Assembly: GCA_022843945.1 (NCBI GenBank)
Contig: JALHMR010000032.1
Location: 1-57,203 of the forward strand
Source of the DNA: Rhodospirillaceae bacterium
Lineage (GTDB): Bacteria > Pseudomonadota > Alphaproteobacteria > CACIAM-22H2
Reading direction: 5' to 3'
DNA: 57,203 nt
Shown: one piece after another, positions 1-7,384 of the stretch
Position numbering within the stretch: the stretch's first letter is position 1
How the letters are laid out: every line of letters starts with the position of its first letter
Program-made: the position numbers and the translations under genes
The notes under the pieces: generated by a model
Databases searched by the model: none
Seen by the model: the letters and a program-made list of their open reading frames with translations, nothing else
Told to the model about the DNA's origin: nothing

Positions 1-563
1 TGGACGAGTGGTCTAAACTGCCAAAGGAGTACCGCGAGCTGGCCACGTTCGAAATTGTCAGTCTGCCTGACGGAATTCCGCAGAGCCGCGTTGCCGAACT
101 CGTGAGCGCGCTCAAGGTAAATGCAAAGTGGGTATTGGCGCGTCTCCCGATCGGAACGCAAGGGTTCCGCAATTTTTCTGACACCGGTATCGCGGCGGTC
201 GGCGCGGAGCTCGCGGAACAGGCCAAAAGCGACGACCGTGTGATGCAGGAGCTCCGGAGCTTCGCTTTGGGCGCCGAGAAGTCGCGTCTACCGTGCTACG
301 TGTACGGAGTGCGCAGCCTCAGCCAGATGCTGGGGGCCGTTGCGAGCGGTTTTTCGTTCGTCGCAGGCGACGTGGTTTCCCCTCTGATTGACAAACCGGA
401 ATTCGCCTATCGGCTGAATTTGGACGACCTGTACAGCCGCATCTTGCCGCCTCAATCAAGCGCTCCGGATCGGAGTAAAGAGGTCCTGGCACCAGCCGGC
501 GCAGCGCGTCGGGCCGCGAGGCTGCCAACGGGCCAAGGCCAGGATGAATGTCACGCAACGTGA
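1..563 (+). CDS. C-terminal part of a degenerate EAL-like protein (paralogue A, 5'-truncated by window edge)
   Basis: The reading frame is open from base 3 to the TGA at 561-563; the start lies upstream of the window. About 186 residues are visible. They align by eye with the C-terminal thirds of the two complete proteins at 1642-3051 and 28501-29886. Shared blocks are 'FEIVSLPDGIPQSR', 'TGIAAVG', 'YVYGVRSLS' and 'GFSFVAGDVVSP'. These blocks fall where an EAL phosphodiesterase has its EITE, DDFG, AEGVET and QGY segments, but none of the catalytic acids is present. Compared with the paralogues it has about 30 extra residues rich in Ala/Arg at the C-terminus. Base composition looks lower in GC than the following genes. 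Function unknown; a non-enzymatic signalling partner is inferred from the paralogues' context. Confidence 0.75.
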   Translation, partial: DEWSKLPKEYRELATFEIVSLPDGIPQSRVAELVSALKVNAKWVLARLPIGTQGFRNFSDTGIAAVGAELAEQAKSDDRVMQELRSFALGAEKSRLPCYVYGVRSLSQMLGAVASGFSFVAGDVVSPLIDKPEFAYRLNLDDLYSRILPPQSSAPDRSKEVLAPAGAARRAARLPTGQGQDECHAT

Positions 564-687
564 GATGACAACAATGAGTTTCCCGGCTGTCGCCCCCGCT
601 GTTATTCGCCGGGAGGCCAGAAACCTGGCCCCGGCGAAGGGTCCGGCACGTGCCGCGCCTTCAGTCGTCCAGCTCAGTTACCAACGC

Positions 688-1626
688 ATGAACCTCCGCA
701 CCATCGATCTCAACCTGTTCGTCATCTTCGAGGCGCTGATGGCGGAGCGCAGCGTCAAGCGTGCCGCCCAGAAGGTCGGACTCAGCCCGTCGGCGCTGAG
801 CCACGGCCTGGGGCGACTGCGCGCCGTGTTCAACGACGACCTGTTCCTGCGCGGCGCCGACGGCCTGGTGCCGACACGCCGCGCCCTCGACCTGATCGAT
901 CCGGTTCGCGGCGGCCTCAAACAGATTCAGCACGCCCTGGCCGATCATGTCCGCTTCGATCCGCAGACCTCGCAGCGGGCCTTCAAGATCCAGTTTCACG
1001 GCTATCTCACAGGGGCACTCGTGCCCGGGTTGTGTGCCCGCGCCCGCGAGCAGGCGCCCGGCGTCAAGCTGATCGTCGAGGATCCGTCGACGGCTGCCGA
1101 CATGGAGCTGGACGACCCCGGCAATATCCAGATCCGTATCGGCTCCGCGCCGGCGCTCGGCGAAGACTACAAGCGCGATCCTCTGTTCGAGGATCGACTC
1201 GTTCTGGCGCTGCGCCGCGACCACCCGGTGGCTGGCCGGCCGCTTACTCTCGATACGCTTTGCGACCTGAGCTATATCGAGGTGCTGACGCCGTCGCGGC
1301 ATCCGACGAAAATCGACGACCTGGTGAGGCAATCGGGTCTCGACCGCCGGATCGCCCTCGAGACCCCACACCCCTCGCTGGTCGTGCCGATCATCAGCCA
1401 GACCGATCTCGGGGCTTTTCTGCCGGAACAGTGGGTGCGCCTGCATTGCAACCCTGAGAGAATTGTCATCCTGCCGTTACCGCTGCCCGAAAGCAGCTTC
1501 ACGGTCGAACAGGTCTGGCATGTGCGCAACGACCGCGATCCGGGCCATCGCTGGCTCCGGAACCTGATTGCCGAGGCCGGCAAGGCGGTACTGGCCGCGA
1601 CGGCGCGGCGCAACCCCGCCGGATAG
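688..1626 (+). CDS. LysR-family transcriptional regulator
   Basis: This is a 312-aa LysR regulator of the NodD-like subgroup that starts 'MNLRTIDLNLFVIFEALM'. The winged HTH covers roughly residues 5-65 (VKRAAQKVGLSPSALSHGL). The effector-binding domain runs from about residue 95 and ends with the 'WHVRNDRDPGHRWLR' segment common in this subgroup. The ATG at 688 gives the family's usual length. An upstream ATG at 574 would add 38 unrelated residues, and neither start has a clear Shine-Dalgarno sequence. It lies 125 bases after paralogue A and converges with the gene ending at 1642. No obvious structural target gene is adjacent, so its regulon cannot be read from the sequence. Confidence 0.9.
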   Translation: MNLRTIDLNLFVIFEALMAERSVKRAAQKVGLSPSALSHGLGRLRAVFNDDLFLRGADGLVPTRRALDLIDPVRGGLKQIQHALADHVRFDPQTSQRAFKIQFHGYLTGALVPGLCARAREQAPGVKLIVEDPSTAADMELDDPGNIQIRIGSAPALGEDYKRDPLFEDRLVLALRRDHPVAGRPLTLDTLCDLSYIEVLTPSRHPTKIDDLVRQSGLDRRIALETPHPSLVVPIISQTDLGAFLPEQWVRLHCNPERIVILPLPLPESSFTVEQVWHVRNDRDPGHRWLRNLIAEAGKAVLAATARRNPAG

Positions 1627-1641
1627 GCGCGGCAACCGAGT

Positions 1642-3051
1642 CTAGGACGGGGCGGCTCCCAACCGGCCGCGAAGGCAGGTGCGGAAAAGCTGCGTCATCT
1701 CGAAGCCGTAGACGTGCTGCGGCCGCTCGACCACCGACGTCAAGACATCGCCGTCGACGAAGTCGAACCCTGCCGCGATCGCAGCAGTCGTCAGGCTGAT
1801 CGTCGGCAGCCCGTGGACATAGGTGGTCAGCCCGGTCCGGCCGGCGGCGGCGGCAAAGCGTTCCATGTCCTGGATCTGGCGCGCCTCCGGCACGCTGTCG
1901 CCGGGTGCTTCGATCCCCACCGCGGCGATCCCGGTCTCCGCCGCCGGGCGGAACATCGTCCGCGTCACGGGCGAGCGCAACAGCACCGAGCGGCCGAAAC
2001 GCCGGAGCATGGCGGACAGATCCAGGAGGCGGCTCTGGGGCAGGCCGTCCGGAACGCCTACCAGCTCGAACACGAGCAGCCGGCCACCTTCGGGAGGAAT
2101 GCCGCGCCGGCACAGCTCGATGTACTCGTTACGGCTGGCGACCGCCGCCAACGTCTCGAAATGCACCGGCAGGGTGAGCATCATTCGCTTGTTGGCCTTC
2201 ACCGCCTTGCGCAGATCCGTGATGACCCGGCGCTGAACGAGCGCATCCAGCCGGCGAAGGACGGACGGGTCGGAGACATGGAGCTGAGACTCGCCCGGGT
2301 TGGGAACGGGAGTGCAGGCATAAGTGGTGATGGCCTTGTGGCGCACGTCCCACATCGGCCGGTAGACGAAGGTGACGCCGCTCAGTGCGTCGGCGCTCGC
2401 CGGCGACTCCGCCTCCCACCACGTGTCATCCTCGTCCGGCGGCTGGGCCGTCCGAGGCCCGGGCTCGGCGGTCACGGCTGTGTCGCCCTCGGCCAGGCGC
2501 GCCGCCAGCGACTCGATCCGCGGCACGTCCTCGAGTTCCAGCGCATCGCCGAGCGGCGATATCATCGTCTTGACCTCGAGCAGATCGGGCGCGATGTCCT
2601 CGCCCAGAAGCCGTTTGGTGATCTCCTCCGCAATCAGCGCGCATTTGAGCTGTGCCTGCTCCCGCGGCAGATGGGCGAAGATGATCAGGTAGTGCAACTC
2701 CTTGTAGCGCGTGTATACGTCGGCCGCCGTCAGCCGGCGCTCGATGGCTCGCCGCGTAATGTCATCGGCGCGCTCCGCGACGCGTTCCCAGCGGTCGCCC
2801 AGCTTCTCGCGGATTTTCGACAATCCGATGAAGTTGACCCGGCCGGCCAGGGGCGCCGCCTGCGGGTCGGAGCGCACGATGCCCTTCAGATGGTGCTCGA
2901 ACGCCTCGCGCGAGAGCACCAATCCACCGTCGGCGCGCGCCACCGGACCCGAGGCCGCCGGGGCCGCCGCGGCCTCCGGACGACCCGCGTCGCTAACAAG
3001 GTCCACGAGCCTGGTCCCGACCTTTCGCAGCACGTCGCCCCGGTTTGCCAC
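1642..3051 (-). CDS. Degenerate GGDEF-EAL-like protein (paralogue B)
   Basis: 469 aa. A GTG at 3051 is preceded by GAAGGAG with ideal spacing, and the N-terminus then matches paralogue C; the open frame upstream to 3708 is antisense to the receiver gene and is rejected. Residues ~70-165 have the layout of a GGDEF domain (VNFIGLSKIREKLGDRW, then 'TRYKELHYLIIF' where 'R.GGDEF' would be, then a helix and 'LEVKTM'), but the signature is replaced by YKELHY. An acidic linker with 'DEDDTWWE' follows. Residues ~220-450 look like an EAL fold with 'VFELVGVPDG', 'YVHGLPT' and 'GFDFVDGD' in place of the catalytic and metal-binding segments. No membrane segment or signal peptide. It is divergent from a receiver and PAS kinase at 3328-5645. 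The domain assignment is by eye and the function is inferred. Confidence 0.85.
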   Translation of the reverse strand: MANRGDVLRKVGTRLVDLVSDAGRPEAAAAPAASGPVARADGGLVLSREAFEHHLKGIVRSDPQAAPLAGRVNFIGLSKIREKLGDRWERVAERADDITRRAIERRLTAADVYTRYKELHYLIIFAHLPREQAQLKCALIAEEITKRLLGEDIAPDLLEVKTMISPLGDALELEDVPRIESLAARLAEGDTAVTAEPGPRTAQPPDEDDTWWEAESPASADALSGVTFVYRPMWDVRHKAITTYACTPVPNPGESQLHVSDPSVLRRLDALVQRRVITDLRKAVKANKRMMLTLPVHFETLAAVASRNEYIELCRRGIPPEGGRLLVFELVGVPDGLPQSRLLDLSAMLRRFGRSVLLRSPVTRTMFRPAAETGIAAVGIEAPGDSVPEARQIQDMERFAAAAGRTGLTTYVHGLPTISLTTAAIAAGFDFVDGDVLTSVVERPQHVYGFEMTQLFRTCLRGRLGAAPS

Positions 3052-3327
3052 TTGCAGCTCCTTCGATGATTGACGGCGACAACGTACGGATGCGGCAGTT
3101 AACGAACTGCTACGGCAACGCAGCATCACGATGCAGAGATTGCACGCCCACCTGCACGCTATGACATGGACCGGACCGTATGCAGAACCTAGGTTTGGCT
3201 GCAACCGTGGATGTGTCCACTCAATCGCATTTTCGCTGTCGCTTCGGACGCATGCCGGGTCACTCTGCCGCGTTTCTACTCGGGAGCAGGTTCGGTACTG
3301 GGTTAGGCGCAACTCCTGGAGGCTCCC

Positions 3328-3729
3328 TTGGCACGTATCCTCGTCGTCGACGACAATTCCCTGATTCGTCAGACCATCAAGCATGTCCTCGCGGCACAGG
3401 GCCACGAGGTTTACGAGGCGGAGAATGGCCGCCACGGAGAGGCTCTGGCTCTGCGCGACTCGCCGGACGTCGTGGTGATCGATATCCTGATGCCGGAACA
3501 GGAGGGTGTGGAGACGATCATCTCCCTGCGCCGTCAGCGCCCCGGCATGAGAATCCTGGCCATCTCGGGCGGCGGGCAGAAGCGTTACCCGGATTTCCTC
3601 ACGATGGCGAAACAGTTCGGGGCGCATGCAACCCTGGCAAAGCCCTTTGACCGCGACGCCCTGGTGGGTGCGCTCGCGCCGTTGCTGTCTGCCAGCGGCA
3701 ACGCCCATGGCGGCAGACCGATCATCTAG
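3328..3729 (+). CDS. Stand-alone response-regulator receiver (module 1)
   Basis: 133-aa CheY-like receiver without an output domain. Visible features are the acidic pair D8-D9, phospho-acceptor D52 in 'VVIDILMPEQEG', the switch Ser in 'LAISGGG' and K105 in 'LAKPFD'. The start is TTG at 3328, with GGAGG at 3318-3322; the same TTG use recurs in the receiver at 34222. It is followed after 35 bases by a PAS histidine kinase on the same strand and is divergent from paralogue B across a 276-base spacer, which presumably holds both promoters. All four receivers in the window share the 'SGGG' after beta-4 and a 'KPF(D/E)' ending, suggesting one subfamily. The likely phosphodonor is the adjacent kinase (inference). 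Confidence 0.92.
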   Translation: MARILVVDDNSLIRQTIKHVLAAQGHEVYEAENGRHGEALALRDSPDVVVIDILMPEQEGVETIISLRRQRPGMRILAISGGGQKRYPDFLTMAKQFGAHATLAKPFDRDALVGALAPLLSASGNAHGGRPII

Positions 3730-3764
3730 CCGTACGCCGCACGCCGGCCTCGTCTGACAGACTC

Positions 3765-5645
3765 ATGGCGCTCGCCTTGCCCGCGGTGGACAGAAATCCG
3801 CTGAATACCGGTCTGCTGGATGTCGCCAGCCGTCTGGCGCTCATGGGCGGCTGGGAGGTCGACCTCGCGACCAGACGCGTCAGGTGGTCGGATGCCGTCT
3901 GCGCGATTCACGACCTTCCGCCAGGCTCCTCGCCGACCGTCGAGGAAGCCATTGCCTTCTATCCTCAGGGATGGCGCGCGAAGATCCGTAGCGCGTTCGA
4001 CGCTTGCGCCCGCGATGGCATCCCATACGACGAGGAGACGCAGATCGTCACCGCGAAGGGGCGGCGCGTTTGGGTCCGCGCCATCGGCCAGGCGGTGCGT
4101 GACGGGCAGGGCAGGATCACGCATGTGCGCGGCGCCCTCCAGGACATCAGCCGCCAGAAGGAAGCCGAAGGCGAGGCGGTGCGGGCCCATCAGAGGCTGG
4201 TTCACACGCTGGAGACCATGACCGATGCGTTCATCACGCTCGATCGGGAGTGGCGCCTGACGTATATCAATCGGGAAGGGCAGCGGCTTCTGCGGCGACG
4301 GCGCTACGATGTGCTGGGAAAAGTCCTGTGGGACGAGTTTCCCGAGGCGATCGGGACGGTGTTCGAGCGGGAATACCGGCGCGCTTGCGCGGGGAACGAC
4401 CCGGTCACGTTCGAGGCGCACTACCCGCCGCTGGAGCGCTGGTTTGAGGTGCGCGCCTTCCCCTCCGAGGAAGGCCTGGCCATATACTTCCATGATGTGA
4501 CCGACCGGCGGCACATCCGGGAGGCGCTTCGCCGCAGCGAGGAGCGTTTCCGGCTGGTCGCTCGCGTCACCGGCGACACGATCTGGGACTGGGACGTCGG
4601 CACCGACACCATGTGGTGGAGTGAGAATCTTCGCCTGACGTTCGAGCTCGACCCGGCCACGATGCCTTCGGCCGCGGCGTGGAGCGAGCGCATCCATCCC
4701 GCAGATCGCCCTCGCGTCCGTGACGGCCTCACCGAGTTTTTGAATGGGAAGTCGAACGCCTGGTCCACGGAATATCGGTTCGCTCGCGCCGACGGCAGCT
4801 TCGCGCACGTCATGGATCACGGGTTAGCGATCCGCGACGAGCACGGCAAGGCGGTGCGCCTGCTGGGTGCGATGAGCGACATCAGCCAGAGGCGAAAGCT
4901 GGAGGACGATCTGCGCCAGGCGCAGCGGCTCGAGGCGGTCGGGCAACTAACCGGGGGCGTTGCCCATGACTTCAACAATCTGCTTACGGTAATACTCGGC
5001 AATGCGGGGGCGATCATGGACGGCCTCGCCCACGATCCATCTCTGCGCGAGCTTGCCGAGCTGACGCGGACGGCAGCGCAGCAAGGTGCGGCGCTGACCA
5101 GCCGCCTCCTGGCATTCGCCCGCCGCCAGGAGCTGAAGCCCGCGCCGATTGATGTCCGCGAGCTGGTGCGCGGAAGCGAAAGTCTGCTGCGCAAGGCCGC
5201 CGGCGAGCGGGTCGTGCTCGATATCCAGAGCAGGCCGAGTCTGTGGTGCGCGTTGATCGATCCGGTTCAGCTCGAAGCCGCTCTACTCAATCTGTGCATC
5301 AACGCGCGCGACGCGATGCCCCGCGGTGGGCGCATCACGATAGAGCTGGCCAACCATTCAGTCACGGAGAGGGGGCCCGATGGTGAGACCGACGTTACGG
5401 TGGGTGACTACGTCGCGATCGTAGTAAGAGATAACGGTGTCGGCATGTCACCTGAAGTTGCGGCCCGGGCGTTCGAACCCTTCTTCACGACGAAGGAGAT
5501 CGGCAAGGGTAGCGGCCTCGGCCTGAGCATGATCTATGGCTTTGCGAAGCAGTCGGGAGGGCATGTCAGGATCGAGTCTCGGATAGGTCAAGGCACCACG
5601 GTTACGCTGCTCTTGCCGCGCGCGCCGAGCGGCCGCAGCGAGTAG
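3765..5645 (+). CDS. Soluble three-PAS sensor histidine kinase
   Basis: 626 aa with no membrane segments. Three PAS domains are visible at roughly 20-130, 145-248 and 258-378 (the first and third of PAS_3 type, with 'GRRVWVRAIG' and 'DGSFAHVMDHG'). A HisKA-type dimerisation helix follows with 'AVGQLTGGVAHDFNN' and phospho-acceptor H401. The HATPase domain has an N box 'LNLCINARDAM', G1 'DNGVGM', the F box 'EPFFTTK' and G2 'GSGLGLSM'. It lacks a fused receiver, so the stand-alone receiver 35 bases upstream is the natural partner. The two probably form an operon reading away from paralogue B. The ligand or cue is unknown; none of the three PAS domains shows the LOV cysteine motif found in the other kinase of this window. 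Confidence 0.93.
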   Translation: MALALPAVDRNPLNTGLLDVASRLALMGGWEVDLATRRVRWSDAVCAIHDLPPGSSPTVEEAIAFYPQGWRAKIRSAFDACARDGIPYDEETQIVTAKGRRVWVRAIGQAVRDGQGRITHVRGALQDISRQKEAEGEAVRAHQRLVHTLETMTDAFITLDREWRLTYINREGQRLLRRRRYDVLGKVLWDEFPEAIGTVFEREYRRACAGNDPVTFEAHYPPLERWFEVRAFPSEEGLAIYFHDVTDRRHIREALRRSEERFRLVARVTGDTIWDWDVGTDTMWWSENLRLTFELDPATMPSAAAWSERIHPADRPRVRDGLTEFLNGKSNAWSTEYRFARADGSFAHVMDHGLAIRDEHGKAVRLLGAMSDISQRRKLEDDLRQAQRLEAVGQLTGGVAHDFNNLLTVILGNAGAIMDGLAHDPSLRELAELTRTAAQQGAALTSRLLAFARRQELKPAPIDVRELVRGSESLLRKAAGERVVLDIQSRPSLWCALIDPVQLEAALLNLCINARDAMPRGGRITIELANHSVTERGPDGETDVTVGDYVAIVVRDNGVGMSPEVAARAFEPFFTTKEIGKGSGLGLSMIYGFAKQSGGHVRIESRIGQGTTVTLLLPRAPSGRSE

Positions 5646-5746
5646 TTAGGTTGATTCCGATGAGATGCAGGGCACGATGACCAAGGCGGGCCTGCGCCAG
5701 GACATCAATGTCGGCATCGGCTAGACGCGATCCCGGCGTGTGCGAA

Positions 5747-5772
5747 GGTCCGCTCTGGGTCAGTTTCCGACC
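5747..5772. repeat. Interspersed palindrome, GGGTCA type
   Basis: The core GGTCCGCTCTGGGTCA is followed by an imperfect right arm, GTTTCCGACC. Its right end abuts the TAG stop of the minus-strand recombinase gene, so it would form the first structure in that gene's 3' untranslated region. Confidence 0.75.
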
Positions 5773-6426
5773 CTAGACATCGACCTGCTCCGCGATTGCC
5801 AGGGCGTCGTCTACCTCTATGCCCAGATACCGGACCGTACTCTCAAGTTTTGAGTGGCCCAGAAGGATCTGAACGGCTCGGACATTTCCGGTCCGCCGGT
5901 AGATCAGCGCGGGCTTCGTCCTTCTCAGAGAATGTGTGCCATACGCAGAAGCATCCAGGCCAATCGAGCTGATCCAGCGGGAAACCAACCGAGCATATTG
6001 CCGGGTGGTGATGGGCTGGTCCGGACGACCGCGGCTGGGAAACAGCGGCTCATTTTGCCGGCTGCCCACGTGGCGGATCCAGAACGTCACGGCATCCCTG
6101 GTCTGCTCTGTGATTTCGAACTGAACCGGACGGCCCGTCTCGCGTTGCAGGACGACGGCGCGAGACTGCACCTTGCCACTCAATGAGACGTCACCTACGC
6201 GCAAGGCAACAAGATCGCAACCACGCAACTTGCTGTCGATCGCCAGATTGAAGAGCGCCAAGTCCCTTGCACGCCCAGCAATCTGCAGGCGGACCCGGAT
6301 GGACCAGACCTCACGCAGCTTAAGAGGTGGCTTTTGCCGATGATCTTTCCCCGGTTCCAAGGCGGGTTCTTTGCAGAACGCGAACGCTGGCTGCGCATGG
6401 CGGACCTCCAGGTTAAGAGGTCCCAT
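5773..6426 (-). CDS. Small tyrosine recombinase / phage-integrase family protein
   Basis: 217 aa, essentially only a catalytic domain. The catalytic set is visible: R68 in 'DSKLRGCDL', H165 and R168 in 'GTHSLRRTK', H191 in 'LLGHSKLE' and Y200 in 'STVRYLG'. The usual beta-hairpin lysine position reads 'QRETGRP'. The short N-terminus lacks a full core-binding domain. Closely similar short integrases are common in Bradyrhizobium-like genomes, from memory of the family. The ATG at 6426 is chosen as the only reasonable start; the repeat at 6447-6473 lies just upstream and another abuts the stop codon. It is next to a broken grpE, so this looks like a small remnant of a mobile region, but no att site or direct repeat was found. 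Confidence 0.85.
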   Translation of the reverse strand: MGPLNLEVRHAQPAFAFCKEPALEPGKDHRQKPPLKLREVWSIRVRLQIAGRARDLALFNLAIDSKLRGCDLVALRVGDVSLSGKVQSRAVVLQRETGRPVQFEITEQTRDAVTFWIRHVGSRQNEPLFPSRGRPDQPITTRQYARLVSRWISSIGLDASAYGTHSLRRTKPALIYRRTGNVRAVQILLGHSKLESTVRYLGIEVDDALAIAEQVDV

Positions 6427-6446
6427 GGTCTTCCATGCAGCCGAGC

Positions 6447-6473
6447 GGGTCCGCTTCGTGCCAAAAGCAGACC
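6447..6473. repeat. Interspersed palindrome, CGTGCCA type
   Basis: GTCCGCTTCGTGCCAAAAGC is followed by AGACC; one arm base is changed (GCAGAC instead of GCGGAC). It lies 20 bases upstream of the recombinase start codon. Confidence 0.7.
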
Positions 6474-6568
6474 GAACCAGTCGGGCCCTTTGGTTGCAGG
6501 CGAAAGGGAAAAATCCCGCTTTGGGCTCATGAGTGCCTTGATCCGAATGCCGATACCAGACACCGATT

Positions 6569-6965
6569 GATGGTCGTCAAGGCGGCAATGCCGCCGCGGA
6601 TTTCGCCCGGGATCTGCTCGTGGTCGGCGACAATCTGCGGCGCGCTCTCGGCAGTGTGCCGAAACCGACTCCCGACGACATTCGACAATGGCTGACCGGG
6701 GTCGAAGCCACGGAACACCTGGTCCAAGAAGCCTTCGAACGCCACGGTATCCAGCGACTGGACCCGCTCAGCACCCCGTTCGACCCAGCTTTCACCAAGC
6801 AGTCTTTACTGCTCCGGACGAGACCCGCCCATCGGGTACGATCGTCGAGGTGATGGCCCCGGGTATGTCCAGCACGACCGGCTTCTACGGCCGGAAATGG
6901 TCGGCGTAGCAAAACAGCCCGAGCCTGCTCCGCCGACGAATCCGTCCCGCCCAACATCAGACTAA
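6569..6965 (+). pseudogene. Frameshifted remnant of grpE (nucleotide exchange factor)
   Basis: Three consecutive frame pieces together spell the C-terminal two thirds of a GrpE. The first, from 6569, has 'FARDLLVVGDNLRRAL' and 'FERHGIQRLDPLSTPFD'. A frameshift near 6785-6800 leads to 'PSFHQAVFTAPDETRPSGT' and 'VEVMAPG'. A second frameshift near 6865 leads to 'GYVQHDRLLRPEMVGVAKQ' and a Pro-rich tail ending at TAA 6963-6965. In an intact GrpE these segments are contiguous (DPxxHQAMF...GTVxxVLQPGYxxxDRLLRPAMVGVA). The N-terminal coiled-coil helix is missing. The gene is therefore broken and cannot make a working DnaK cofactor; a functional copy must exist elsewhere. Confidence 0.85.
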
Positions 6966-7171
6966 GCTGTTCGCGGCACGCCATCGCCATCTTGAGCCTG
7001 AGCCTGACCTCAGCTTGTGCTCCTGAACGCCGATGGAAATTGCGGACGGCGGCCTTGCTTCTGCCGAGAGCGCGGAACGATTCGACCAGCCGGAGGTTCC
7101 CCATTGCAGTTCCCGGCACGAATTCCCGGCGAGTTATCCACTTCGCGTTTGCGAACTTCCGGGAGACAGCC
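6966..7171. other. Spacer without a recognisable gene
   Basis: Between the grpE remnant and the small ORF at 7172. A minus-strand frame runs through it but has no recognisable similarity and also overlaps the grpE remnant, so it is not called. Confidence 0.5.
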
Positions 7172-7384
7172 ATGCAGACCAGCAGCCAAATCTACCGGGC
7201 ACCGGGCCAGACCGACCTGCCCCCGGCGCGCATCCACAAACTGTCGCCATCGCCGGCGCAGGGTGGTCGCGGCCGCCAGGGATGGGTTCTGGAGCGCCAC
7301 GGCTGGCGCTACGACTGCGTGCCCTCGCTGTCCCGGCCCCTCATTCTCAAGAGCCACGCGGACAACTTCCAGAGGCGGCTATGA
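7172..7384 (+). CDS. Small hypothetical ORF (70 aa) overlapping the flavoprotein start
   Basis: The ATG at 7172 is preceded by GGGAGA with good spacing, and the TGA overlaps the ATG of the next gene (ATGA), a typical translationally coupled arrangement. The product begins 'MQTSSQIYRAPGQTDLPP' and is basic, rich in Pro/Arg, with 'GWVLERHGWRYD' in the middle; no membrane segment or known domain is recognised. It may be a real small protein in operon with the flavoprotein or the remnant of a longer gene, given the decayed grpE upstream. Support is limited to the ribosome binding site and the overlap. Confidence 0.45.
   Translation: MQTSSQIYRAPGQTDLPPARIHKLSPSPAQGGRGRQGWVLERHGWRYDCVPSLSRPLILKSHADNFQRRL

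Noticed and set aside
3052-3708. A long minus-strand extension of paralogue B to 688 residues
   Set aside because: The extension is antisense to the receiver gene and unlike the paralogue; a GTG at 3051 with GAAGGAG fits the family length.
6511-6530. A possible extra palindrome copy (CCCGCTTTGGGCTCA)
   Set aside because: The right arm is missing, so it cannot be separated from chance similarity.
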